Of a stretch of DNA of 33,878 bases, positions 15,982-23,343 are shown piece after piece. The translations under genes were made by a program, and so were the position numbers. Under the pieces are notes generated by a model. The model was given only the letters and a program-made list of their open reading frames with translations, was not told the origin of the DNA and ran no database searches. Source of the DNA: Pseudomonadota bacterium. GTDB taxonomy: Bacteria; Pseudomonadota; Alphaproteobacteria; Caedimonadales; UBA1908. The stretch lies in NCBI GenBank assembly GCA_020161545.1, contig JAIUNT010000015.1, positions 1 to 33,878 of the forward strand, read 5' to 3'. Each line of letters opens with the position of its first letter. Within the stretch, counting starts at the first letter, position 1.

Positions 15982-16883
15982 ATGTCCTCATCCCTTGTTG
16001 CAGCTGCAGCCGTCACGTCCCTCCTCTCCCACGGCTTTGATGCCGATATTGACTCCCACCGCGCACGCATAGAAGCGGCCCCACAATTGACCCTGGGCAC
16101 GGCCGAGACCTTCTCTCTGCTCGAGGAACTCACAACCTTTGAGCTCGGCCGTTTCTTCATTGAAAATCAGGGCCTCAATGGAAAGTGGACTTCTTACATC
16201 ATTCTAGACGCGCCAAGCCTTCAAGACCTCCCGCCCTTAGAGAGCTGGATTGTGCAGGGGCGCCAGCTGTTGTGGCCACACGCGCACGCTTTCATATCTT
16301 TCAAGAGGTGATGCGTGCTCGCCTCAAAGACAATATGCGCCTTGCCTCCGTGCCTTGTGGCATTATGGAGGATCTCTTGAGGCTGCCCACGAAGAACTTT
16401 GAGAACATCTCCCTTGTGGGGCTTGATCTTGATGAGGAAAGCCTTCTTCTTGCGGCAAAAAATGCTAAGAGCAAAGGCATTGGGTACGCGTCATTCCAAA
16501 AGCAAGACGCTTGGAACCTGGGCGAAGAAAATACCTTTGACATGCTCACCAGCAATGGCCTGAATATTTATGAAAGTGACCCCACGCGCCGCACGGCCCT
16601 GTTTGAAAGCTTCTTCAAAGCCCTTAAACCTGGGGGCACCCTTGTGGCAAGTTTCCTCACCCCACCCCCGGCACTCAATGCGGCGTCACCTTGGAAAGAT
16701 GTGGTCATGCAAGACGCCATTACGCAAAGGGCACTTTTCGTCGATGTGATCGGTGCCAAATGGCAGAATTTTGATATGCCTGACGACATAACAGCGCAGC
16801 TTGAGGCCATTGGGTACAAAGATATTCAGATCTTGCCCGACCCCAACTGGGTCATGCCCACAGTTGTGGCCACAAAGCCTTAA
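15982..16883 (+). pseudogene. SAM-dependent methyltransferase split by a frameshift
   Basis: Two overlapping frames form one gene. The first starts at the ATG at 15982 (GGAG about nine bases upstream) and gives a head with ELGRFFIENQGLNGKWTSYI, then runs off into WIVQGRQLLWPH and stops at 16311. The second frame, from about 16257, continues as GAPAVVATRARFHIFQEVM and holds the methyltransferase part: SLVGLDLDEESLLLAAKNAK, FDMLTSNGLNIYE and LKPGGTLVASFLTPPPA. Adding one G to the GGGG run at 16257-16260 restores one frame reading WIVQGAPAVVATRARF and a protein of 300 residues. The family looks like stand-alone class-I methyltransferases of intracellular bacteria; the substrate is unknown. Both halves are well conserved in style, so the break is recent, programmed, or an assembly error. 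Confidence 0.8.
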
Positions 16884-16886
16884 GTA

Positions 16887-16906
16887 TATAGCAAACCCTT
16901 TAAAAT
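16887..16906. repeat. Outlying copy of the TATAGC...CTTTAAAAT motif
   Basis: TATAGCAAACCCTTTAAAAT resembles the terminal inverted repeat of the element at 17036-17146, in the orientation of its left end. It is four bases after the methyltransferase stop. It may be the end of an older, degraded copy. Confidence 0.5.
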
Positions 16907-17035
16907 GATTATGTCGTCAGCCATCGGGATTTGCCGTGCTCACTTATGTATCTATAAGCTCCGCGCGGCTTACCCTCGCCTTCCCAATACTGATTTTAAA
17001 TGCTTTTGCGCTATTACTTTATGGGTGTTTGGCTA

Positions 17036-17146
17036 TATAGCTAAAGCACTTTAATTTTGGGACAGGATACGAGGAAAGCGACGTGTATAAGTAAGTATAC
17101 ACGAACGGCGAGCTTTGCCACCCAAAATTATAAGGGGTTGGCTATA
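17036..17146. mobile_element. MITE-like element with terminal inverted repeats and a central hairpin
   Basis: The left end TATAGCTAAAGCACTTTAAT followed by TTTGGG (17036-17061) is matched by the inverted right end CCCAAAATTATAAGGGGTTG followed by GCTATA (17121-17146), about 20 of 26 positions. In the middle CGTGTATA (17082-17089) and TATACACG (17096-17103) form a perfect 8-bp stem with a 6-base loop. There is no coding capacity. The size of about 110 bp and non-coding content fit a miniature inverted-repeat element; a structured RNA or a degenerate insertion-sequence end are alternatives. The right repeat runs into the 3' end of the Rsm22-like gene and supplies its stop codon. The remainder of 16907-17035 shows nothing clear. 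Confidence 0.55.
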
Positions 17147-18105
17147 GCTGGAGGGGTGATGGTCTCACCCCATTCTTTTTTGCGCGCTGCGTGGTAGGCA
17201 TCTTTATCTTTCTTGGTATAGGTCCAGCGCGCCAAAGTACCCGCGTTTGTACACACATCGCACACCACATGCCCAGAGCGTTTGAGGGGCGCGCGCACAA
17301 GTCTGGCGTCCTTATGCGCCTCGAGAGCCTCGCGGGTCACGATGAGGTAGTTATACTTTTCAAGCTCATAGGACTGGGAGACGTTTTTCACCTGTCGGTG
17401 GAGAGCGCTTCGTGGCACAAAGGCGCTGAAATGACACCAGTCAGGCGTTTTAACAGGGCAAGCAAGAGCGTGGGGGCACGGAGCCGTAATATGGGCGCCG
17501 ATTTTGATGAGGTGCTCTCGGGCTTCTAAAAGACCCGCCGTGTGACGTGGCGTTCCGGGTTCAATGAGCACCAGGGCGTGACGGGCGTGGGCAAAGGCCT
17601 TCTCAAGGAAGTCCAAGCGGTTCTTGCCCTCAAGCTCTCCCCACACGTAACTCATGGTCACAAGGTCTGCGTCTTGCCATGGTGTGTCTTTCAGCACGTC
17701 TTGGGAGAGGACCGTGTGTGGTGTGGCCTCCCCTTCACGCAACGCTTCGCACAGGCGCACAAGACCTGCATCCTGCTCCACGAGGATCGCGCTTTCAAGG
17801 GGTATTAATGACTCCAGCGCCCATAAAACCGTGCCGGGTCCCGCCCCTAAATCGAGGAGCGTTCCCACCTTCTCTTCCAAGCGCGGCACTTGCGCCAGAA
17901 CATCTCTTGCCACAGCAAATGTTGCAGGCATGCGAGTTGCAAGATATGACAAACGCACCTCCAGCCCCTCCATGTGGGGCGTCTTATCCCCGTGATAGGC
18001 CTGGGTCAGGTCTTCGCGGGCTTGTCTGAGATGCGCGGCTTTGTGGCCCACCATCAGCGCATCCATCTTTTCTTGCAGGGACAGGGGAAGTGTCATGGGT
18101 GTCAT
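17128..18105 (-). CDS. Rsm22-family ribosome-associated methyltransferase-like protein (METTL17 homologue)
   Basis: A 325-residue protein of the Rsm22 family (PF09243), whose mitochondrial members assist small-subunit ribosome assembly. The SAM-like motif is LLDLGAGPGTVLWALES (about 83-99), followed by DLVTMSYVWGEL and LVLIEPGTPRHTAGLLEARE. Four cysteines, C210, C216, C224 and C282, lie in APCPHALACPVKTPDWCHF and VVCDVCTN. Their spacing of 6, 8 and 58 resembles the 4Fe-4S ligands described for human METTL17, so an Fe-S cluster is likely. Whether it methylates anything is unclear. Its ATG overlaps the xerC stop by four bases. The last codons and the stop lie within the inverted repeat of the element at 17036-17146, so the native C-terminus may have been replaced. 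Confidence 0.87.
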   Translation of the reverse strand: MTPMTLPLSLQEKMDALMVGHKAAHLRQAREDLTQAYHGDKTPHMEGLEVRLSYLATRMPATFAVARDVLAQVPRLEEKVGTLLDLGAGPGTVLWALESLIPLESAILVEQDAGLVRLCEALREGEATPHTVLSQDVLKDTPWQDADLVTMSYVWGELEGKNRLDFLEKAFAHARHALVLIEPGTPRHTAGLLEAREHLIKIGAHITAPCPHALACPVKTPDWCHFSAFVPRSALHRQVKNVSQSYELEKYNYLIVTREALEAHKDARLVRAPLKRSGHVVCDVCTNAGTLARWTYTKKDKDAYHAARKKEWGETITPPAIANPL

Positions 18106-19046
18106 GCGTCCTTGGCGCTGGGGTGGGCGGCGGCGTAAACCGCGAGTAAATGAGAGGTATCAACTTGGGTATAGCGCTGGGTGGTGGTCAGACTCGCGTG
18201 CCCCAGAAGCTCCTGAATGGTGCGCAGTTCTCCCCCACTTTCCAAGAGGTGTGTGGCAAAGCTGTGGCGCAAACTATGGGGCGTTGTGTGATCGGGCAGC
18301 CCCAGCAACGTGCGCAGGCGCCTTACCTGACGCTGAGCAACACTTGGGGCCAGGCGCCCTCCCCTCTCTCCCACAAAAAGGGGCGCCTCACGGGCATGGG
18401 AAAAGGGGTGCTGCCCCATGTAGTGGGCCAGCGCCTCACGCACGGCGGGAATGAGGGGCACTAAGCGCTCCTTGCGCCCTTTGCCCACCACCCGCAAAAA
18501 GTCACCAAGCGGCGTCACGTGATCCCAGTCGAGGGACACGGCTTCTGCAATACGCAGGCCCGCCCCGTAAAGAAGGGTGAGAAGCGCCTTATCACGCGCG
18601 TCCATCCAGGTGTGGCGATTTTCCTGGGGTGCCGTCTGAGTTAAACGGCGCGCATCTTCTTCTTTCAAAGGGCGGGGTAAAATGGTGGACAGGCGTGGAA
18701 GCTCAATGAAATCAAGCACCTGTGCGTCTATCCCCGCATAGCGCCCCAGATAGCGGTAAAAAGAGCGCAGGGCTGACAAGCACCTGGCGTTGGAGCGGTG
18801 CCCCACCCCTTGACCAAGGCGCGAAGCCAAAAAGGCGCGCACCGTATGGGGCGTAAGACTCGCCAGATCTTGGGGGTTGAGCGCCCCCTCTCCCCTGTGA
18901 GCTTGCCAAAACATGAGAAAAAGTACCGCGTCACTGTGATAATTCACCAAGGTATGGGGACTCACTTGGCGCACAGTTTTCAGGTGCGCGGTCCACGCTT
19001 CTAAAAGGCCGTGAACCGCCGGGGAAAGGGCAATCTCTTGTGACAA
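18102..19046 (-). CDS. xerC: Site-specific tyrosine recombinase XerC
   Basis: Resolves chromosome dimers at dif together with XerD. The 314-residue product has the SAM-like N-terminal domain (about 10-105) and a full catalytic domain: Arg165 in YGAGLRIAEAV, Lys189 in VVGKGRKERLVPL, His257-x-x-Arg260 in PHSLRHSFATHLLESGG, His283 in LLGHASLTTTQRYT and the nucleophile Tyr292. The position between fsa and the Rsm22 gene, with no phage genes, marks it as the housekeeping XerC rather than an integrase. The apparent start is a TTG at 19046, 18 bases after the fsa stop; I see no better in-frame start, so the first residues are uncertain. No dif site was found in the window. Confidence 0.92.
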   Translation of the reverse strand: MSQEIALSPAVHGLLEAWTAHLKTVRQVSPHTLVNYHSDAVLFLMFWQAHRGEGALNPQDLASLTPHTVRAFLASRLGQGVGHRSNARCLSALRSFYRYLGRYAGIDAQVLDFIELPRLSTILPRPLKEEDARRLTQTAPQENRHTWMDARDKALLTLLYGAGLRIAEAVSLDWDHVTPLGDFLRVVGKGRKERLVPLIPAVREALAHYMGQHPFSHAREAPLFVGERGGRLAPSVAQRQVRRLRTLLGLPDHTTPHSLRHSFATHLLESGGELRTIQELLGHASLTTTQRYTQVDTSHLLAVYAAAHPSAKDA

Positions 19047-19064
19047 AGGTACACGCTCAAATCG

Positions 19065-19718
19065 CTAAAGAATGCTCTGGCCCGTTTGCTTCCAATCTGC
19101 CTCAAAGATCTCAAGGCCCTTGTCCGTCAAGGGATGATGGTAGAGGGCTTCCAAAATCTTAGCAGGTAGCGTTGCCACGTGGGCGCCGGCCTTGGCGGCC
19201 TCTTCCACATGGGCGGCGCTGCGGATGGAGGCGGCTAGAATCGCCGTGCCATACTCGCCCTTTTGATAAATTTCGGCAATGTCACGCACAAGATTAATAC
19301 CACTTACACCTGTGTCGTCTAAGCGACCCAGAAACGGCGAGATAAATGTTGCTCCCGCCTGGGCCGCCATAAGCGCTTGGGCCGCGCTAAAGCACAGCGT
19401 TACGTTCACGGGGATCTCGCGCCGCACAAGATGATAACACGCCTTTAAGCCGTCCTTGGTCAAAGGCACCTTAATGACGATATTATCGTGAATGGCGCGC
19501 AGCACCTCTGCCTCACGCAGCATAGTGCCCCAATCGGAGGCCGTCACCTCGGCGCTGATGGGACCATCAATGAGGGCGCAAATCTCCTTCAAGACTTCAT
19601 GCACGGGCCGGCCACTTTTGGCAAGGAGCGACGGATTGGTCGTCACACCCGTTACAAGACCCGTCTCTGCCCAGGCAGAAATTTCGTGGGTGCTGGCACT
19701 GTCAATGAAAAGATCCAT
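19065..19718 (-). CDS. fsa: Transaldolase / fructose-6-phosphate aldolase (TalC/FSA type)
   Basis: A cytosolic class-I aldolase of 217 residues, the short form of the transaldolase family. MDLFIDSASTHEISAWAETG and VTGVTTNPSLLAKSGR are the family N-terminal motifs. The Schiff-base Lys83 is in NIVIKVPLTKDGLKA, and NVTLCFSAAQALMAAQAGAT and ISPFLGRLDDTG complete the barrel. Short family members act either as transaldolase in the pentose phosphate pathway or as fructose-6-phosphate aldolase; sequence inspection cannot separate them, but with other sugar-phosphate traffic here transaldolase activity is sensible. The ATG has GGAG eight bases upstream. It is first in a run with xerC and the Rsm22 gene. 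Confidence 0.92.
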   Translation of the reverse strand: MDLFIDSASTHEISAWAETGLVTGVTTNPSLLAKSGRPVHEVLKEICALIDGPISAEVTASDWGTMLREAEVLRAIHDNIVIKVPLTKDGLKACYHLVRREIPVNVTLCFSAAQALMAAQAGATFISPFLGRLDDTGVSGINLVRDIAEIYQKGEYGTAILAASIRSAAHVEEAAKAGAHVATLPAKILEALYHHPLTDKGLEIFEADWKQTGQSIL

Positions 19719-19831
19719 GGAAAAACTCCTTGTGTGATGTGTGTTCTTTCAGATTACGCAAAGATAAGGCGCATGGAAAGGGCTCTTGCACAGTCTGGTG
19801 GAGAATTTATCAGCCCTAAACAATTATGCCG

Positions 19832-20494
19832 TTACTCATGGACGGCCATCTCGCCCTGGGTACGCAGGGTCCTCACAAACTCCGCCATGCCGTGTTGACG
19901 ACGCCTGCGCAGGCGTTCGCTGTTTAATATCGCACGCAGTTGCTCAAGGCTGTGGTCCAGGTCGCGGTTCACAATGATATAGTCGTACTCTGCCCAGTGG
20001 CTCATTTCGTCGCTGGCGCGCTCCATGCGGCGGCGCACCACCTCATCACTGTCTTGGGCGCGGGCGCGCAGGCGCCGTTCAAGCTCCTCCCAACTGGGCG
20101 GCAGGATAAAAACGCGCACAACGTCGGACTCGGCTGAGTAGGTCAAAAGCTGCGCGCCCTGCCAATCAATATCAAAAAGCACGTCCATGCCTTCCGAGAG
20201 GCTTTCCTCCACGGGCGCGCGCAGGGTCCCGTAAAGATGTTCAAAGACAACGGCGTGTTCCAAAAACGCATCCTCCGCTTGGAGGCGCGCGAACTCTTCC
20301 TCACTCACAAAATGATAGTCTTCCCCAGGCACCTCGCGGGGACGCGGAGCCCTGGTTGTGGCAGACACAGATAGGCGCACCCGTGGTTCAATGGCCAAAA
20401 GACGCTTAGTCAGGGTGGTCTTGCCCGCCCCCGAGGGTGACGACAAGACAAACATTAAACCTCTGCGGTGAATATCGGGGTGTGTCAGGTCCAT
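19832..20494 (-). CDS. gmk: Guanylate kinase
   Basis: Phosphorylates GMP to GDP with ATP, an essential nucleotide step. The 220-residue product carries the P-loop SSPSGAGKTTLTKRLL (about 18-33), the GMP-binding motif SVSATTRAPRPREVPGEDYH, the lid region RLRARAQDSDEVVRRRM, and DIDWQGAQ after the Walker-B-like strand. The first 12 residues (MDLTHPDIHRRG) are a normal short extension. The C-terminal tail is basic (LRRRRQHGMAEF). There is no clear Shine-Dalgarno, but a good promoter lies 33 bases upstream. It appears to be its own unit, 113 bases before fsa. Confidence 0.95.
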   Translation of the reverse strand: MDLTHPDIHRRGLMFVLSSPSGAGKTTLTKRLLAIEPRVRLSVSATTRAPRPREVPGEDYHFVSEEEFARLQAEDAFLEHAVVFEHLYGTLRAPVEESLSEGMDVLFDIDWQGAQLLTYSAESDVVRVFILPPSWEELERRLRARAQDSDEVVRRRMERASDEMSHWAEYDYIIVNRDLDHSLEQLRAILNSERLRRRRQHGMAEFVRTLRTQGEMAVHE

Positions 20495-20526
20495 GGGAAA
20501 GGGTATATTCTATAATCGCTCTTTCT

Positions 20527-20554
20527 ACTATACCACGCTGAGCGCCTGTGGCAA
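20527..20554 (-). promoter_or_regulatory. Sigma-70-like promoter of gmk
   Basis: On the minus strand TTGCCA (20554-20549), 16 bases, TATAGT (20532-20527). The gmk ATG is at 20494, giving a leader of about 25 bases. Confidence 0.55.
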
Positions 20555-20573
20555 AGGGCGCACCGCACGCCCT
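20555..20573 (-). terminator. Hairpin after the F-box gene
   Basis: AGGGCG and CGCCCT form a 6-bp GC-rich stem with a 7-base loop, five bases after the F-box stop, followed by TTTGCC on the minus strand. The T-tract is short, and it overlaps the start of the gmk -35 element. A weak terminator call. Confidence 0.4.
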
Positions 20574-20577
20574 CTCT

Positions 20578-21750
20578 CTACTCATCGATCTTGCGTTTTT
20601 TCTGTTGTGGCTCACCGGACGTGTCTGCAATCGTTTTCCGCCTTGCAATAAAATCAATCACCTCTTGGCGCGCGGCTTGAGAAAGCCCGGTACACTCCAA
20701 GAAATATGCACCTGTGCTTAAAACATGGGTAAGCTGTTTTGGCTCAAAGGAGGTAAGCCTGACACATCCTTCCATGAAATGATCTTTCACTTTTGTCACA
20801 CAAGTAAGCCCCTGCATGTCAAAAGATACTATCTCCTTACAAAACATGAGAAAATACCGATCAATCTGCTTTATTTTTTCAAATGGATCACGCAAAACAA
20901 GCTGATGAAGATTTTCCGGAATCTCAATCAGCGAGAGGGAAAGTACCCCGTTCGGCGCAAAGTCCTCCCCGTCAAGAACAAGCACCACGCGGTGATCGCT
21001 TCGTGTGCTGAGCAACTCGTTGAGGGCATGCTTATGCGCTCTCAGGTCTTGGCTGCGCACCACTAGGGTATGGGGGCGGGCCTCAAATCTCCCTTTGTCT
21101 TGCTGGCCTTCCTGGCCTGTAAAGCGCGCGTGGGGCGTATACCTCGCCACTTCTCTCACATAAGATGTGAGCGCGCCAAAAACTTTTTCACCGGGCGCGC
21201 TCGCGATCAGAATATCAGGCAAGGCCGCCATAACACAGGAGAGCTGACCTTGTTGGCTCTCACAGCTTGCAACAAATGCACTTCCAAAGATAATGTTATG
21301 CCACAAAGACAAGATCTCATGGTGTGCAGCAACATCATGCGCCTTCAAAAGACGAGTACCTTGGGGATATACAGTGGGGTCCACAAAGCCGTGAGCAAGG
21401 GGCACATAACCACTTTTGGAGACATGGTGGGAAAGAACTTGTGCGATGTCACAATCAGAAACATCCCTGACTTTTTGCAAAGGAGACGTGTCAAGAAGGT
21501 AGACAGACAGAGCCGGCAATGGGCCATGCAGCCCCTCTAAAACCTCACGCCAACACCTGCACACCTGCTGCGCACGGATTATATCCTCATAACTAAGATA
21601 GGAGAGAATGTGCGCAACAACTTCTGCTGGAGCCTGCACCATGGGGGCCTCGTCCTCTGCTCCCAGCTCGCTTGCATAGACCAGATTCGCACACAATACA
21701 AAGAGAAAAATATAAGCGAAAGAGAATATTCTTAATATGCGCTCTGACAC
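20578..21750 (-). CDS. Secreted F-box and leucine-rich-repeat protein, candidate host-directed effector
   Basis: A 390-residue protein. Residues 1-27 are a signal peptide-like segment (MSERILRIFSFAYIFLFVLC, ending YAS). Residues about 39-73 are a good F-box: PAEVVAHILSYLSYEDIIRA then QQVCRCWREVL, matching the eukaryotic consensus with the Pro, the Leu-x-x-Leu pattern and the terminal Trp-Arg. The middle 200 residues are unrecognised. Near the C-terminus two BspA-like LRR units of about 25 residues appear (VSFDMQGLTCVTKVKDHFME and LTSFEPKQLTHVLSTGAYFL). The last residues, QQKKRKIDE, resemble a monopartite nuclear localisation signal. F-box proteins recruit targets to SCF ubiquitin ligases, which bacteria lack, so the target cell is eukaryotic. 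The start is a GTG at 21750. It sits directly downstream of the five-gene array. Confidence 0.8.
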   Translation of the reverse strand: MSERILRIFSFAYIFLFVLCANLVYASELGAEDEAPMVQAPAEVVAHILSYLSYEDIIRAQQVCRCWREVLEGLHGPLPALSVYLLDTSPLQKVRDVSDCDIAQVLSHHVSKSGYVPLAHGFVDPTVYPQGTRLLKAHDVAAHHEILSLWHNIIFGSAFVASCESQQGQLSCVMAALPDILIASAPGEKVFGALTSYVREVARYTPHARFTGQEGQQDKGRFEARPHTLVVRSQDLRAHKHALNELLSTRSDHRVVLVLDGEDFAPNGVLSLSLIEIPENLHQLVLRDPFEKIKQIDRYFLMFCKEIVSFDMQGLTCVTKVKDHFMEGCVRLTSFEPKQLTHVLSTGAYFLECTGLSQAARQEVIDFIARRKTIADTSGEPQQKKRKIDE

Positions 21751-21782
21751 GACAACATCCGAAAAACGATAATCGTCTGTAT

Positions 21783-21811
21783 GCGATAAAAAGTATTGTC
21801 AAAAATGTCAA
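21783..21811 (-). promoter_or_regulatory. Possible promoter of the F-box gene
   Basis: A perfect TTGACA at 21811-21806 on the minus strand, 17 bases, then TATCGC (three of six matches) at 21788-21783. A second TTGACA lies at 21802-21797. The GTG start is 33 bases after the -10. The palindrome ACGATAATCGT at 21766-21776 sits in the leader and could be an operator. The rest of 21812-21901 shows no gene. Confidence 0.4.
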
Positions 21812-21901
21812 GGTGCATTTTTAATGTAGTGAACTGGTCAATTGACAGATTCTTCAGCTTCAAGACCTTGGTAAGGCCGTTTCCCCTCTATCAGGTGGGT
21901 T

Positions 21902-22588
21902 TCAAAAGGCACGCACGTCCATGGTGACTTTGAAGGCGCCAACCACGTAAAGTTCATGGACCTGAGACGTCGCGAAGGAAACGGTACCCTGGAGCATGAC
22001 GTCAAAGGGACGCAAACCTTCTGCGCGTTCAAAGGCAAGAGAGCGCAGCCATCCCGGGGACTGCTCGGGCGCTTTCAGCGTGATTTTACCGCTGTGTGAA
22101 GTCAGAAATGTGGACTCAAATGTCAGGATAGGAGCACTCACTGCCACATCCCCTTGGGCACAGAAAATGTTCTCTTTCAAGGACAAGGACGTGTGATGAG
22201 CAAGCGACACATCTTTTTGCGTAGCTGTCATATGAACACCGTTGAGACGCTCGCTCATGCGTGTCACCGCAGGGATACGGATATGTGGAAGCGCGCTTTG
22301 AACCTGGTTGTACTGCTCATTTGCCTGCGCCAAGAGAGGGGTTGTTGGTGGGGTCACAAACCCACAAGACCACTTCCCTTGGGCAAGATTCAAAACAAGA
22401 TGATCGCTCGCAACCTCAAAAAAAGGGCGCGGCAACCGTCTTGTCAGCACACGAGAATCATTGTCATCGCCCATGACAATGAATGCATCACATGACGCAA
22501 AAAGAGACGACATTGGCAGCAAGCACACACAGAAAGCCGCACGTGCTAAGATAACGATGGTGTACCTTTGAGGAGAAACAAAAAACAT
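21902..22588 (-). CDS. Secreted array protein 1 (paralogue family, last of five)
   Basis: A 228-residue protein of an unrecognised family present in five tandem copies. A signal peptide is likely (hydrophobic stretch YTIVILARAAFCVCLLPMSS, ending LFAS). The N-terminal half is unlike the other copies except for DHLVLNLAQGKWSCGF, which parallels DHMVLNLEGKKATCGF in copy 2. The conserved C-terminal half runs from IFCAQGDVAVSAPILTFEST through FLTSHSGKITLKAPEQSPGW and LRSLAFERAEGLRPFD to the end (VVGAFKVTMDV). The ATG is one base after the stop of copy 2, with no clear ribosome site, so coupling is likely. The beta-rich ITLKAPE region suggests a beta-sandwich or beta-helix fold, which is inference. 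Confidence 0.75.
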   Translation of the reverse strand: MFFVSPQRYTIVILARAAFCVCLLPMSSLFASCDAFIVMGDDNDSRVLTRRLPRPFFEVASDHLVLNLAQGKWSCGFVTPPTTPLLAQANEQYNQVQSALPHIRIPAVTRMSERLNGVHMTATQKDVSLAHHTSLSLKENIFCAQGDVAVSAPILTFESTFLTSHSGKITLKAPEQSPGWLRSLAFERAEGLRPFDVMLQGTVSFATSQVHELYVVGAFKVTMDVRAF

Positions 22589-22589
22589 A

Positions 22590-23255
22590 TCAAGACGTTT
22601 TGAGGCGCTGTACAGTTAAAGCCACTTTATGGGCACCCAGAGCGTATAGCGCTTCGATTTTTGGCGTGTCAAACGTCACCACCCCTTGAAGCATGATGTC
22701 AAAATCACGCGCGCCCGAGGCCCGCTCAAAGGTGATGGCCCGCATCCAGCCAGGGCTCGTGTCAGGCGCTTTAAGGGTGATTTTGCCAGAACGTGAGGTG
22801 AGATAAGTTGACTCAAAGATCAAGGTAGGCGCACTCACAACGATGTCTTTCTGGGCGCAAAAGATATCCTTACGCATAAAAAAATAGGTGTCATGTGAGA
22901 CATGGATGCCCCCCTCCGTTGCCTCTAGATTATGCCATTGGAAGGGATGTGTGAGTCTTTGGATCGCGGGGTAGGACTTTTTAAGGGTATCGCTTGCTAT
23001 GTCGCTATAACAATCACTTGCCACCTCAAGAATGGACGGATCTTGAGATGACAAAAACCCGCAGGTTGCCTTTTTACCCTCGAGGTTCAAAACCATGTGG
23101 TCTGCATCAACTTCAAAGGAGAAGTGTGACGCCCTATTGCCCGTTGAATAAATTGCTTGGTCGTTGAGCATAACCAGCAAATCACCTTGCGTTGCCATAA
23201 GCGACGGCGCCGTCAGGAGATAAGCAGAAAGAAAAATCCTCGCACGATAAAACAC
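22590..23255 (-). CDS. Secreted array protein 2 (paralogue family)
   Basis: A 221-residue member of the five-copy family. It starts at a GTG with GGAGG five bases upstream. The signal peptide is IFLSAYLLTAPSLMA. The family C-terminal block is IFCAQKDIVVSAPTLIFEST, then SGKITLKAPDTSPGWMRAIT and FERASGARDFDIMLQGVV. Here PGWLR has become PGWMR and RPFD has become RDFD. With copy 1 it shares SAPxLxFESTxLTSxSGKITLKAP and the CGF motif, so these two are the closest pair. The next copy upstream ends 88 bases away, behind a hairpin that could stop transcription, so copies 1 and 2 may form their own transcript. Function unknown. Confidence 0.78.
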   Translation of the reverse strand: MFYRARIFLSAYLLTAPSLMATQGDLLVMLNDQAIYSTGNRASHFSFEVDADHMVLNLEGKKATCGFLSSQDPSILEVASDCYSDIASDTLKKSYPAIQRLTHPFQWHNLEATEGGIHVSHDTYFFMRKDIFCAQKDIVVSAPTLIFESTYLTSRSGKITLKAPDTSPGWMRAITFERASGARDFDIMLQGVVTFDTPKIEALYALGAHKVALTVQRLKTS

Positions 23256-23287
23256 GACATCCTCCGCCTTTACCAGTTTTCAACTTT

Positions 23288-23311
23288 AAAAATAAAGCCT
23301 TAGCAGGGCTT
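23288..23311 (-). terminator. Probable terminator after array copy 3
   Basis: On the minus strand AAGCC, a seven-base loop, GGCTT, then TATTTTT. The hairpin is in the spacer between copies 3 and 2, 33 bases after the copy 3 stop. A related but altered hairpin (GTCTT-GTT-AAGGC then GTTGTTTTT) lies at the same place after copy 4. Confidence 0.55.
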
Positions 23312-23343
23312 ATCCTATCACACCCAACACGCCCGTCCTAGGC
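23298..23343. repeat. Spacer repeat between array copies 2 and 3
   Basis: This 46-base spacer aligns without gaps to 24043-24088, the spacer between copies 3 and 4. The ten differences I count are all transitions. The similarity continues into the 3' ends of copies 3 and 4, so the duplicated unit included the 3' flank. Confidence 0.75.

Noticed and set aside
18102..19046. XerC as the integrase of a mobile island.
   Set aside because: The gene sits in a housekeeping run with fsa and the Rsm22 gene, with no att repeats, tRNA or phage genes nearby.
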